In this document: piece by piece, positions 49,206 through 57,165 of the stretch
Numbering within the stretch: the first letter of the stretch is position 1
How the letters are laid out: each line of letters opens with the position of its first letter
NCBI RefSeq assembly: GCF_001636405.1
Contig: NZ_KV440950.1
Span: 1,139,712 to 1,203,711, forward strand
Length of the DNA: 64,000 nucleotides
Source: Peribacillus frigoritolerans
GTDB taxonomy: Bacteria > Bacillota > Bacilli > Bacillales > DSM-1321
Direction of reading: 5' to 3'
Notes under the pieces: model-generated
Databases searched by the model: none
What the model saw: only the letters and a program-made list of their open reading frames with translations
Told to the model about the DNA's origin: nothing
Made by a program: the position numbers and the translations under genes

Positions 49206-49589
49206 ATGTCAGTGAAAAAGTGGGTAACAGGTTTGGTCGTTATGCTTGCAACGGTTGTAGTTGTGACAACTCTAGGATCATTCGGCGTATTTGCCGAATC
49301 CCGTGTTGTAACTCAGCCTGCGGTGAAATCGATTGAGGTCGAGTTGAACGATGATTTCTTTAATCCGGAAGTCATCACTATTCCGAATGGAACAGCCACA
49401 ACGTTGATTTTGAAAAACAAAGGTAAGAAAGAGCACACCTTCACAGTGGAAAAGCTCGGAATTGACGCAGAAGTCCAGGCAGGTAAAGAAAAAACCATTA
49501 CCGTGCAACCGAAACAGCCGGGTACATATGAACTGATATGCCGGTACCATTTCCAGGAAGGAATGGTTGGGAAAGTGATCGTCGAATAA
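49206..49589 (+). CDS. Secreted/membrane-anchored cupredoxin-like protein
   Basis: 127 residues from ATG at 49206 with AAGGAGGG. Signal sequence or anchor 1-30 (VTGLVVMLATVVVVTTLGSF...VFA), then a plastocyanin-like fold. Type 1 copper ligands: His77 (KKEHTF), then Cys112, His115 and Met120 in ICRYHFQEGM. The structure suits an extracellular electron carrier or copper handler. No cytochrome partner adjacent. Confidence 0.85.
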   Translation: MSVKKWVTGLVVMLATVVVVTTLGSFGVFAESRVVTQPAVKSIEVELNDDFFNPEVITIPNGTATTLILKNKGKKEHTFTVEKLGIDAEVQAGKEKTITVQPKQPGTYELICRYHFQEGMVGKVIVE

Positions 49590-49593
49590 AAGG

Positions 49594-49620
49594 CAGGGCC
49601 AAATATGGCCTTGTTTTTTT
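49594..49620 (+). terminator. Terminator of the cupredoxin gene
   Basis: AGGGCC-AAATAT-GGCCTT then GTTTTTTTA. Confidence 0.7.
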
Positions 49621-49748
49621 ATTAGGCAAAGGAAAAACATTTTTCATTTCAGGATATGGATGTTGGGTCATTAATAATGGTTCCACCTCTAATGAATGGC
49701 AAATATAATGTACGGTAACGTATAAACCATTTAGAATGAGGTGGAAAT

Positions 49749-50303
49749 GTGTATTTTTTTAAACCTATTTCTGATGAGGTTCGTTTATCTCAAATCCTAT
49801 TCAATAAACATAATAGAACGATGAAGCTCATTTTAGTGTCCATTTTTGCTTGCATTGCTGCCATACTTCAGGCTGCTCCAGGCTTTTTACCAGGTATCGG
49901 ATACTTTATAAGTCCGCTAGCCACTGCACCCATTCTGTTAGGTTCCATGTTTTCCATTCCATTTGGAGTGGTGACCTACCTTTTGACAATTATGTTGTTA
50001 TTCATCCTACAGCCAACTGAACTCATTGTATTTCCTTTTACAACAGGATTGTTGGGACTTGGCATAGGGGCATCTTTTTCTTTTTTTAGGAAGAGATTAA
50101 GTGTTATTGCTGCTGGTGCCATTCTTTTAATGTCAGGAATTATGAGTCTACTATTTATTTTTCACTTTCCGGTTTTAGGTCCAGCCGTGTCCGTTTCCTT
50201 TTCATTTCTGATAACTGGCTTTTTATTAGCCTTCATTTATAGCTGGTTGTGGGTTGAAATGGCTTTAATCATTTATAAAAGATTAAAAACGATTATAGTT
50301 TAG
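49749..50303 (+). CDS. Six-helix membrane protein, ECF S-component-like
   Basis: 184 residues from a GTG with GAGGTGGAA. Hydrophobic segments throughout, with LQAAPGFLPGIGYFISPLAT and PILLGSMFSIPFGVVTYLLT. The layout of six helices with the short loop AAPGFLPGIG at the outer face is like substrate-binding (S) components of ECF vitamin transporters. Identity is uncertain; a general membrane protein is possible. No regulator site found upstream. Confidence 0.5.
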   Translation: MYFFKPISDEVRLSQILFNKHNRTMKLILVSIFACIAAILQAAPGFLPGIGYFISPLATAPILLGSMFSIPFGVVTYLLTIMLLFILQPTELIVFPFTTGLLGLGIGASFSFFRKRLSVIAAGAILLMSGIMSLLFIFHFPVLGPAVSVSFSFLITGFLLAFIYSWLWVEMALIIYKRLKTIIV

Positions 50304-50362
50304 TGAGTCTCCATCACTCGTTTTTAATTTCAATTCATTCATGATTAAGTAGAATTTTATAG

Positions 50363-51778
50363 TTAGGGTTCAACGATTTCAAAAATCGTACCTTGGTTAA
50401 AATCAGTCACTTTCATAGAGCCATATACCCCTAAATAGAGTCTGGTTTGATCCAGGTTCGTTCCCAAATTAACATAATAAGCTGATTGAGACCCAAAATC
50501 ATAATCGGTTTGTATCACACTAAAATCATTTTGTTGACCATTTGGCCTTACGGTGGTATAAGCTAAAGCCCCTCTTACCTTAGGTTGAGATTCTTTCCGG
50601 GCAAGATCGGTAAACACAACGCTTCCTGTCAAAGCAGGGATTCTTTCCCCCATATAGGCTTGCACTCCTGTAATTGCAGTTCCTCCAAACTTATCGGGTC
50701 TGGTATCTTCATGAAAATAACTAGTCAAAGGCTGAAGACGGTTCCCTGAAAGCGCAGCTGCTTCATTGTAATAAGCAGTTATTTTTTCATTCAAAGTCGA
50801 ATTTTCCGTGCACTTTCTTATAATCGAAGCAGGAAAAGCACCTTCCCAACCTCGCCAGCCAAAGTTAATAAATCCTTCTTTGTCAGGTTCAGAATTCATG
50901 GAATAAGCTTGAGTAAGCTGAGTAACCGGTATTGGTTTATACTGAACGAATGAAAAAATCGATTCGACCAAACGCTGTCCGACATTTCCCGCATACTTAA
51001 TATACTGATTATAAAATCTTTGAAATGAAATACCTGGTATATTGCGCACCCCTTTGGCCATTACCATGAGCGTTTCCTGAATGGGTGTGGGAAGTTCATT
51101 AAAACGTGTGACAATGGGTGGATTATTGATGTATAGATTCTTGCCTACATCCATTTCGATTATTTTACCGGCGATTTCGAGATCATTCTGGCTTAAGTTA
51201 AATGGATCATAGCCTGATCCGCCATCTCCGGTTGTTAAAACAAGTTTTCCTGTTTCGGGTGAAAAGTTTAAACTATTGAAACCATTATGATTTTTAAATG
51301 GCCGTCTTAAGTTAAGTAATGTCCGTCGTTTTTGGGGTTGACCATTCGCTTGTAAAATCCATTCTTCAATTGTATCAATATGATCATATTTAGTTTCTCT
51401 ATTCATCCACCTTAGGTTTAATGTTTTGGGATCACACGGGTCAGGCTTAAAAGATTCAGAAAGAGCACCTGGACCTTGTGTTCCTGCCACTGAATAATGA
51501 AGGTAAAACAGGCCGTTATAATAAAATTCGGGATGAAACGCGAGCCCCAGCAATCCCCGTTCATCATATCCGCCACCAGAAGCACCTAGTTTTAGAATTC
51601 GCGAGCGAATATCTAAAAAAGTCCTTATCTCTCCGTTTCCTATGTAAAAGATCTCTCCTACCTGGGTTGCAATAAATAATCTTTCAATGGAGTCACCCGG
51701 AAGTATAGTCGTTTTCAAAACAGTAGGTAAATTTATCTTACTTACAATGGGCCGTAAACCAACCTTCACTTTTATCAA
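50363..51778 (-). CDS. PQQ-dependent sugar dehydrogenase-like beta-propeller
   Basis: 471 residues from a TTG with GGGGGG 11 bases upstream. Signature stretches: RLFIATQVGEIFYIGNGEIR, YDERGLLGLAFHPEFYYNGL, FNSLNFSPETGKLVLTTGDG and WEGAFPASIIRK. These follow the GSDH six-blade propeller of soluble aldose dehydrogenases. No signal peptide, which is unusual since relatives are secreted. An insert at about 215-300 is larger than in YliI-type enzymes. PQQ use is not certain. Confidence 0.75.
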   Translation of the reverse strand: MIKVKVGLRPIVSKINLPTVLKTTILPGDSIERLFIATQVGEIFYIGNGEIRTFLDIRSRILKLGASGGGYDERGLLGLAFHPEFYYNGLFYLHYSVAGTQGPGALSESFKPDPCDPKTLNLRWMNRETKYDHIDTIEEWILQANGQPQKRRTLLNLRRPFKNHNGFNSLNFSPETGKLVLTTGDGGSGYDPFNLSQNDLEIAGKIIEMDVGKNLYINNPPIVTRFNELPTPIQETLMVMAKGVRNIPGISFQRFYNQYIKYAGNVGQRLVESIFSFVQYKPIPVTQLTQAYSMNSEPDKEGFINFGWRGWEGAFPASIIRKCTENSTLNEKITAYYNEAAALSGNRLQPLTSYFHEDTRPDKFGGTAITGVQAYMGERIPALTGSVVFTDLARKESQPKVRGALAYTTVRPNGQQNDFSVIQTDYDFGSQSAYYVNLGTNLDQTRLYLGVYGSMKVTDFNQGTIFEIVEP

Positions 51779-52005
51779 CTGATTTTGCCCCCCTTCTTAT
51801 TGTTTTCTTTAATAAGAATATGATTAGAACTGTCCATTAGTACCAAATTAGGCAGGGGGAATCTGATAAGGCAATGCACTAATTTCGCACGAGCTAAGTA
51901 ATCTAAAGGGGTGCGTTACTTAACGGGACTGTTTAAGATGAAAAACTAAAACCAATACTTAAATTGTCTGTAATTATTGGAAATCCCGATCAGGAATAGG
52001 TGCTA
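51779..52005. other. Intergenic region before the second ArsR promoter
   Basis: A degenerate element is possible at about 51905 (AAGGGGTGCGTTACTTAACG). No gene found. Confidence 0.4.
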
Positions 52006-52069
52006 TTGACAAGCAACCATAAAGTTGCTTATACTTATTGACATGCAACCACAGAGTTGCTTATAATCG
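52006..52069 (+). promoter_or_regulatory. Tandem duplicated promoter-operator of an ArsR gene
   Basis: Copy 1: TTGACA (52006), spacer AGCAAC-CATAAA-GTTGCT, TATACT (52030-52035). Copy 2: TTGACA (52038), spacer TGCAAC-CACAGA-GTTGCT, TATAAT (52062-52067). Spacers are 18 bases and consist of the operator itself; the copies are 32 bp apart, about three helical turns. The ATG starts 6 bases after the second -10. Confidence 0.75.
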
Positions 52070-52073
52070 ATGT

Positions 52074-52349
52074 ATGTGGGATAAAGACGCTATATTCAAA
52101 GCACTCGGCGATTCGACTCGGCGGCTGATATTGGACGAACTATCTGAACGCAACGAGCTGACGTTGTATGAACTTACGGTACGTCTCATTACAAAGCACG
52201 ACCTTGCCATTTCGCGACAGGCAATCGCTAAACATCTAGCTGCATTGGAAGATGCAGGACTCGTAAAATCAAAACGAAAGGGAAAATATCGAGTACTAAT
52301 GTTCAACAACGAACCACTTAAAAACTTGCTGAAAGGATGGATAGAGTAA
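52074..52349 (+). CDS. ArsR-family repressor, probably leaderless
   Basis: 91 residues from ATG at 52074 (MWDKDAIFKALGDSTRRLIL); the longer frame runs through its own promoter. Winged helix with YELTVRLITKHDLAISRQAI recognition helix and KSKRKGKYRVLMFNNEPLKN wing. No Cys or His cluster, so not a classical metal sensor. The VOC gene follows 107 bases later and is the likely partner; short ArsR-VOC pairs are common in Bacillus. Confidence 0.85.
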   Translation: MWDKDAIFKALGDSTRRLILDELSERNELTLYELTVRLITKHDLAISRQAIAKHLAALEDAGLVKSKRKGKYRVLMFNNEPLKNLLKGWIE

Positions 52350-52456
52350 TTTTATAAAATCGGAACAGGCTACTGAAGAATGTGTGGTTTTTTCGGATTG
52401 GAGCCAAATTGTTTGCAGAGCACCAGCGTGGTAAATATTAAAGGAGGCAAAAGATT

Positions 52457-52840
52457 ATGAAAATCATTGTTACCAGTTTATTCGTACAAGACCAAGACAA
52501 GGCACTGGAATTTTATTCAGAAAAGCTGGGATTTGTAAAAAAGCATGACGTTCCCATGGGGAAATTCAGGTGGATTACGCTTGTTTCTCCCGAGGCTCTT
52601 GACGGTACCGAGCTTTTACTCGAACCGAATGAGCATCCTGCCGCAAAGGAATATCAAAAGAAGATAGTAGCCGAAGGCATCCCAGCAACAATGTTTGGCG
52701 TTGCAGATATTCATAATGAGTACAAACGACTATTGGAAAACGGCGTGAAGTTTACGATGGAGCCGACAAAAATGGGAGAAAGCACTATAGCGGTCTTCGA
52801 TGATACATGCGGCAACCTTATTCAGATAGTGCAGCAGTAA
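52457..52840 (+). CDS. VOC (glyoxalase/bleomycin-resistance) family protein
   Basis: 127 residues, ATG with AAAGGAGG. Two beta-alpha-beta-beta-beta halves: IVTSLFVQDQDKALEFYSEK and GFVKKHDVPMGKFRWITLVS, then VADIHNEYKRLLENGVKFTM and IAVFDDTCGNLIQIVQQ. The Glu of TELLLEPNE is a usual metal ligand; the other ligand positions are altered (no His at the front strand), so it may be a binder rather than an enzyme. Confidence 0.85.
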   Translation: MKIIVTSLFVQDQDKALEFYSEKLGFVKKHDVPMGKFRWITLVSPEALDGTELLLEPNEHPAAKEYQKKIVAEGIPATMFGVADIHNEYKRLLENGVKFTMEPTKMGESTIAVFDDTCGNLIQIVQQ

Positions 52841-52912
52841 TTTTATATGAAATAGTTTTATTGGAATGTTTTAAGTTGGAGGAAGTGTGTTCATCTTAAA
52901 CATCTTTAGGTT

Positions 52913-52944
52913 AACCCTGTCCTAATCTTAGGACAGGGTTTTAT
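52913..52944 (+). terminator. Terminator of the ArsR-VOC pair
   Basis: AACCCTGTCCTA-ATCT-TAGGACAGGGTT TTAT, perfect 12-bp stem. Confidence 0.9.
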
Positions 52945-53020
52945 ATTTTTGGAGTGTAAAAATGACATTGTTGTCATTCTCCAATAGAAATGTAACATTT
53001 AAAAAAGTTCATAAATTCGA

Positions 53021-53053
53021 AAAAATAACCCCGAAAGATCGGGGTTATTTTTT
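53021..53053 (-). terminator. Terminator overlapping the end of a spore mini-gene
   Basis: AAAAATAACCCC-GAAAGATC-GGGGTTATTTTTT. The stop codon of the minus-strand gene is inside the stem. Confidence 0.8.
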
Positions 53054-53200
53054 ATTTACCTGACGTCCACTTTTTTTTGAGCTCTGTGAACTTGTGTTTC
53101 CAATTTGAAATTCATTACCTAATTCAACATCATTTCTTTTATCCTGTTTCTCGATTTGCTTTCTCGTTTGATCCTTGTTTTGCATCCCTTGTTTAGACAA
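53045..53200 (-). CDS. Small hydrophilic protein, possibly SASP-like
   Basis: 51 residues if started at TTG 53200 (MSKQGMQNKDQTRKQIEKQD then KRNDVELGNEFQIGNTSSQS); an in-frame ATG at 53185 is the alternative. Gln/Lys/Asn-rich, with a GNEF stretch reminiscent of the GTEF/GQEF motif of gamma-type SASP and similar spore proteins. Ribosome binding site is moderate (GAGATGG). A spore role is suggested by composition only. Confidence 0.5.
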   Translation of the reverse strand: MSKQGMQNKDQTRKQIEKQDKRNDVELGNEFQIGNTSSQSSKKSGRQVNKK

Positions 53201-53376
53201 TACGTATCCATCTCGCTTTCGATATTATTGTTTTTAATATGCGCAAGTATAAGGAAAATACGTATTATTATTTAAAAAATAATTCTTTTAAGTAACTTAT
53301 TAATAGTTCTTATTATATTAGAAATTTTTTCTTTCTTCTTCGGTGTCTAACTTGAAGGAAGTTGCAGCGAATTTAG

Positions 53377-53397
53377 CTGCTAATCGGCAGCTTCTTT
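53377..53397 (+). repeat. Element centre hairpin alone
   Basis: TAGCTGC-TAATC-GGCAGCT TCTTTTA. Confidence 0.5.
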
Positions 53398-53447
53398 TAT
53401 CAAAAAAGAAGAAATTAGTTTAAGTCTGGTAATTATTGTACTTATAC

Positions 53448-53490
53448 GAACGGGTGCTTTAGCGCCATAGAGGGCCGCCAATTTGCGGCC
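53448..53490 (+). repeat. Three-hairpin element, GGCCGCC centre, interrupted
   Basis: CGAACGGGTGCTTTAGCGCC and centre GGGCCGCCA-ATT-TGCGGCC. The expected 3' arm appears only at 53831, after 340 bases of foreign-looking sequence. Confidence 0.7.
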
Positions 53491-53491
53491 A

Positions 53492-53608
53492 GAAAAAACC
53501 ACAACAGACCCAGTAAAAACGCTTTTTAAAAAAGGGCTGAGCCTTATGAGTGATCTGATTGAGTTTGGTAAATCGTTAAACAAAAACCTCCAATTTATAG
53601 CAAATTAA
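53492..53608 (+). pseudogene. C-terminal gene relic of unknown parent
   Basis: A start-less frame reads KTTTDPVKTLFKKGLSLMSD, LIEFGKSLNKNLQFIAN, stop. Begins exactly at the broken element. It has coding-like composition but no recognised family; it may be the end of a transposase. Confidence 0.4.
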
Positions 53609-53609
53609 G

Positions 53610-53830
53610 TAGAGGCTAGCGCGACGACCAAAAAAGGATTAATCTCCCATGAGTGCTACCCATAAAGGGCGCGACAGTCGGTGGTATACCGCGGTCGTCG
53701 GAGTCAGACTAACGGATGGGCTCAAAGGCACCATAGTTCTACGACCTTCTTCGCCAGCCGTTAAACATTATTGACCCCGAACCCCATTTTCATTCTCTGT
53801 GGTGCAGCACCGGTTTTGCGCTGCATAGAT
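53610..53830 (+). ncRNA. GC-rich structured island (candidate RNA or mobile-element end)
   Basis: About 200 bases clearly GC-richer than the surroundings and without a good frame. Three nested or serial helices can form: CGACGACC (53622-53629) with GGTCGTCG (53693-53700); TAACGGATGG (53710-53719) with CCAGCCGTTA (53754-53763); TGCAGC (53803-53808) with GCTGCA (53820-53825). Inside the first is CGGT-GGTAT-ACCG. It follows a gene tail and splits a dispersed element, so it came in as an insertion. Possibly the non-coding end of an insertion sequence. Confidence 0.4.
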
Positions 53831-53851
53831 GGCTAACGGGGCAGTATCGTA
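53831..53851 (+). repeat. Element 3' arm, far side of the insertion
   Basis: GGCTAACGGGGCAGTATCG. Confidence 0.6.
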
Positions 53852-53938
53852 AAAGAAAGTAATCTCTGTAAGTTGATTTTAGTCTGGGAATATTTAATAA
53901 TATTGGGGTACAAATTCTTTTAAAAAAGGATGACTGTC

Positions 53939-53968
53939 ATGAAAAAAGCAGAGGAAATAGCCTCCTAA
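53939..53968 (+). CDS. Leader peptide of the chloramphenicol resistance gene
   Basis: ATG AAA AAA GCA GAG GAA ATA GCC TCC TAA encodes MKKAEEIAS, with AAAAAAGGATG upstream. Nine-residue leaders of this kind precede inducible cat genes in Gram-positive bacteria. A ribosome stalled on it by chloramphenicol would open the stem at 53961-53994. Confidence 0.85.
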   Translation: MKKAEEIAS

Positions 53969-53994
53969 ATAATCAAGTAAAACACATTAGGAGG
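53961..53994 (+). promoter_or_regulatory. Translational attenuator stem of cat
   Basis: CCTCCTAA (53961-53968) pairs perfectly with TTAGGAGG (53987-53994), hiding the cat ribosome binding site. The left arm contains the last codon and stop of the leader peptide, as in the pC194/cat-86 mechanism. Confidence 0.9.
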
Positions 53995-54003
53995 GCGTTG
54001 TAT

Positions 54004-54651
54004 ATGAAATTCAATATAATTGATCGTGAAAATTGGGTTCGAAAAGAGTACTTTGAACACTATTTACAACAACAAACAACATTCAGTATAACGAATGAAA
54101 TGAATATTACTGTTCTAATGGAAAACTTAAAGAAGAAAAATTATAAGTTATATCCCGCGTTTATTTTCATGGTTACAAAAATAGTTAATTCCCATCGAGA
54201 ATTTAGAACCAGCTTTAACCAAGAAGGGAATTTAGGTTATTGGTCAGAAATTTTGCCTTCTTATACAATTTTCGATAAGAAGACATACACATTTTCTAGC
54301 ATCTGGTCACCAAATGCAAGTAGGTTTTCTGAATTCCATTCCCAGTATGAAAAAGATGTAGAAGAATACAATGGTACGGGTAGTTTATTTCCAAAGACCC
54401 CTATACCAGATAATCATATTCCGATATCCATGATCCCTTGGAGTTCTTTTACAGCATTTAATTTAAATATTAATAATGGTGGCGATTTTCTCTTACCCAT
54501 TATAACCGGGGGGAAATATTCACAAATAAAAGATGAATGGTTCTTGCCTGTTTCGTTGCAAATTCATCATGCAGTTTGTGATGGTTATCATGCAAGTGTT
54601 TTTATGAATGACTTCCAAAGGTTTGCTGATGAAAGTGCAGACTGGCTCTAG
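54004..54651 (+). CDS. cat: Type A chloramphenicol O-acetyltransferase
   Basis: 215 residues from ATG at 54004, 9 bases after GGAGG; the upstream TTG at 53998 is too close. MKFNIIDRENWVRKEYFEHY, TTFSITNEMNITVLMENLKK, GNLGYWSEILPSYTIFDKKT, LFPKTPIPDNHIPISMIPWS and the catalytic HHAVCDGYH (His188/189) are type A CAT along the whole length (usual size 213-219). It acetylates chloramphenicol with acetyl-CoA as a trimer. Inducible by the leader/attenuator in front. Chromosomal Bacillaceae cats of this kind are common. Confidence 0.95.
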   Translation: MKFNIIDRENWVRKEYFEHYLQQQTTFSITNEMNITVLMENLKKKNYKLYPAFIFMVTKIVNSHREFRTSFNQEGNLGYWSEILPSYTIFDKKTYTFSSIWSPNASRFSEFHSQYEKDVEEYNGTGSLFPKTPIPDNHIPISMIPWSSFTAFNLNINNGGDFLLPIITGGKYSQIKDEWFLPVSLQIHHAVCDGYHASVFMNDFQRFADESADWL

Positions 54652-54728
54652 TTGTTCATTGGGAAAATACAAAAGGGAACTGTGAAAATCGAGTTTGTCC
54701 ACATTTTTTTGTTTGTACAAATTTGGAC

Positions 54729-54850
54729 GTTGATTGGAACGTAGGGCACTCGCTTTCCGCGGGCGGTTCGCCCTCGGCGCACTTGCGCCTGTGGGGTCTC
54801 CCTTGGACTCGCTATTCCCGCAGGAGTCTCGCACACCCGCTCCAATCAAC
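54729..54850. repeat. 122-bp GC-rich inverted-repeat element
   Basis: Ends GTTGATTGGA / TCCAATCAAC, with internal palindromic blocks CTCGCTTTCCGCGGGCGG and GACTCGCTATTCCCGCAGGA. This is a dispersed REP/MITE-like sequence seen widely in Bacillus-Geobacillus relatives (from memory). It forms one long imperfect hairpin, has no coding capacity, and lies just behind cat. Confidence 0.8.
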
Positions 54851-54883
54851 TATGTTTAAAAATTTGGATGGAACTCCTTTTGC

Positions 54884-54922
54884 CTAAAGTATTGGGAACT
54901 GTGAAAGCAGTTCCTTTTTTTT
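54884..54922 (+). terminator. Hairpin with T tail after the inverted-repeat element
   Basis: GGGAACTG-TGAAAG-CAGTTCC TTTTTTT. The words GGGAACTGTGAAA also occur at about 54679 and 57077. Confidence 0.75.
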
Positions 54923-55025
54923 ATAGAATTAAAGGTTTGTGTACCGCTAGCTCAATAAGTAGATGTTTTTGGTGGTATTATATGGATATAAGAATGACTT
55001 ACATAATTTAAAGGGAGATGATTCA

Positions 55026-55121
55026 ATGTCATTTAATATTTTGATACCAATTATTATAATGGGTCTCATAATTCTTTGCGGATTTGGAATTTTCAAGATT
55101 GCCAAAATCATAAAAAGGTGA
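55026..55121 (+). CDS. 31-residue single-helix membrane peptide
   Basis: MSFNILIPIIIMGLIILCGF then GIFKIAKIIKR. Good AAAGGGAGATG site 8-14 bases upstream. One membrane helix and a basic tail, reminiscent of small regulators or toxin-like peptides, but no antitoxin RNA or partner can be pointed out. Confidence 0.55.
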   Translation: MSFNILIPIIIMGLIILCGFGIFKIAKIIKR

Positions 55122-55236
55122 GGCTAGCCGGCAGCCATTACTTATGAAAATAAAGGGCAGGATAATACCATAACACAAATTGGAAAATGTATATTTACTT
55201 GGACTAGAATTTGTAATTAAGCGATAAAACAAAAAA

Positions 55237-55257
55237 TCCCTGCATTTAAGCAGGGGA
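55237..55257 (-). terminator. Terminator of the subtilase gene
   Basis: TCCCTGC-ATTTAA-GCAGGGGA; on the minus strand followed by TTTTTTT. Confidence 0.7.
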
Positions 55258-55440
55258 TGAATTTTAACTGGTGAGTTGTGTTAATTAGAATATGGCCTCA
55301 CGCATTTTATGTGTTTCCGTTTTTTATATTTCGGGAAAATAGCCTTTGTTGTTATGGATATATTTTTCCCAATTACTGTTTGGGTTACAGATTCTGATCA
55401 AGAACCTTTCCTTGTACTATTAATATTTCAGAAATATAGG

Positions 55441-56898
55441 CTACTTCTTTATATTTTCTAATGCTCTATATGCATTTGCTTCTCCTGAGCCAAATAAAGC
55501 ATCTTGTCCTTTCTTTCCATAGTCAAGAGTTGTTTGCTTAATGAGTGCTGTTACTTGGGCTGGTTTATATTCCGGATGAGCTGCCTTAATAACCCCTGCA
55601 ATTCCAGCAACTTGAGGAGTGGCCATGGAAGTACCAGCATTAAACTCATATGAAGTACCTAAATAGGTAGGCCAGGTACTTAGGATTAAGTTACTTGGAT
55701 CAGCCGCCGCAGGGTCATTGGTTTCTGCATATTCAGGACCGAAATCGCCTCCGGGAGCTGCCACGTCAATGGCACTGTTTCCATAATTAGAGTAGAAAGC
55801 AAGCTGTTGAGTTGACCATTTTGTGGAGGCAGACACATTAATGACTCCTGGCATCTGTGCCGGTACTACGGTTGCAGGCCCTTTCACGCTCATTCCATAT
55901 GGTTCATACAATTTATTTAAAAATTCGTTAACTTCCTTCTTGTCATCTAAATTTAAACTTTCATTACCACTGCCGGCCACTACAGTTACCCCATTCTTTA
56001 CTGCATATTGAATGGCTCTCTTCCAAAGTAACGTTTCAGCGATTGATTTATAACTTTCTCCCTCAATTGTCATTTTGTTATTATTATAGAAACGTAGAGA
56101 CATATTAATAACATCTACCTTGTCATTTGTTGCTGCAATGATTCCATCTATAATCCAAGTTGGTAATCCAAGGGCTTGCTCTGAGTATAATGCGCGATAG
56201 GATCTGATTCCTAAATCCGGTCCTATACCCTTTACTTTACCATTTGCTCCAATGATCCCGGCAACGTGAGTGCCATGCCCATTGCGATCTTTAATATCAG
56301 TGGGATCACCTGTTTCAGATTCATCCATTCCAGCAGGAACAAGGTTACGTCCGCCTAAATTATTATTCTTTAAGTCAGGATGAGACTCATCAATTCCGGT
56401 ATCAATCACTCCCACCACTGCTTTATGAGTAATGCTGCCATCTTTATTTTTATATCCGCCTGTTTCTAAATCATATGATTTCCCGTCGTTGGTCACCCTT
56501 TGTATATCCCATTGGGAGTCCCAATAACTATCAGAATTTTGCTGGCTGATGATACTGGACCCATAGTTATAAGGGCTGACTGCTGTTTTGTTTAAGGTTA
56601 GGGGAATTTCTCTGTTAGCAGCTTCTATTGAAGAATGAGCTTTTAGGTTTTTAAGAAAAGAAGGCTCGTCAGATTGAGCTTCTATTCCTCCAACCTCGGG
56701 AAGGACTTTGATTACTTTACCACCGGCTTTCCGTATTACCTCTTGATAATTCTCTGGTAATCCACCTTTAAAAGCTATTGCGTATGAGTCATTCATCTCC
56801 TGATTTTGACTCTTAGCTTGGGCAGGAACATCACCAACGGAAAGTATCCCTGCTCCTACAGCAATCGAAAGTACCGTATGTAGAATTCTCTTTTTCAT
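55441..56898 (-). CDS. Secreted subtilisin-like serine protease (S8)
   Basis: 485 residues from ATG at 56898 (AGGAGGAG 3-10 bases upstream). Signal peptide to AQA (about 28); I9-like propeptide with YAIAFKGGLPENYQEVIRKA and VLPEVGGIEAQSDEPSFLKN; catalytic triad Asp166 (VIDTGID), His208 (NGHGTHVAG) and Ser424 (GTSMATPQVAG), with Asn in the VAGSGNES region. The large loop between His and Ser and the ending ALENIKK without extra domains mark a mid-size extracellular subtilase related to Bacillus minor proteases. Alone, with own terminator. Confidence 0.95.
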   Translation of the reverse strand: MKKRILHTVLSIAVGAGILSVGDVPAQAKSQNQEMNDSYAIAFKGGLPENYQEVIRKAGGKVIKVLPEVGGIEAQSDEPSFLKNLKAHSSIEAANREIPLTLNKTAVSPYNYGSSIISQQNSDSYWDSQWDIQRVTNDGKSYDLETGGYKNKDGSITHKAVVGVIDTGIDESHPDLKNNNLGGRNLVPAGMDESETGDPTDIKDRNGHGTHVAGIIGANGKVKGIGPDLGIRSYRALYSEQALGLPTWIIDGIIAATNDKVDVINMSLRFYNNNKMTIEGESYKSIAETLLWKRAIQYAVKNGVTVVAGSGNESLNLDDKKEVNEFLNKLYEPYGMSVKGPATVVPAQMPGVINVSASTKWSTQQLAFYSNYGNSAIDVAAPGGDFGPEYAETNDPAAADPSNLILSTWPTYLGTSYEFNAGTSMATPQVAGIAGVIKAAHPEYKPAQVTALIKQTTLDYGKKGQDALFGSGEANAYRALENIKK

Positions 56899-56995
56899 AT
56901 GTCTCCTCCTATATAATGGGAAATGTTAACCATTTACTATCTTAATATACAACAACTAAAATTCCAAGTTTTTCTAATGAATCTATTATTGAAAT

Positions 56996-57043
56996 TGGCA
57001 GCTCTTTTATTTATGAAATGATCGGGGCGGTTAGTTGAAGAAG
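56996..57043 (+). repeat. Three-hairpin element, right half
   Basis: TTGGCAGCTCTTTTATTTATG, AAATGATCGGGGCGGTTAGTTG, AAGAAG. Lies upstream of both flanking genes. Confidence 0.7.
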
Positions 57044-57165
57044 GGAATGGTTTTTTTTTCTGGAATATGTCTAGTGGGAACTGTGAAAGGTGTAAAAACC
57101 GTGTGTTCCAAAAGGCTAACCTATCAATGCAATTCAGTATCAATCAATATATGAGGAGGGTTCAA

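Noticed and set aside
55026-55121. Type I toxin
   Set aside because: Size and helix fit, but no antisense RNA promoter or known toxin motif could be shown.
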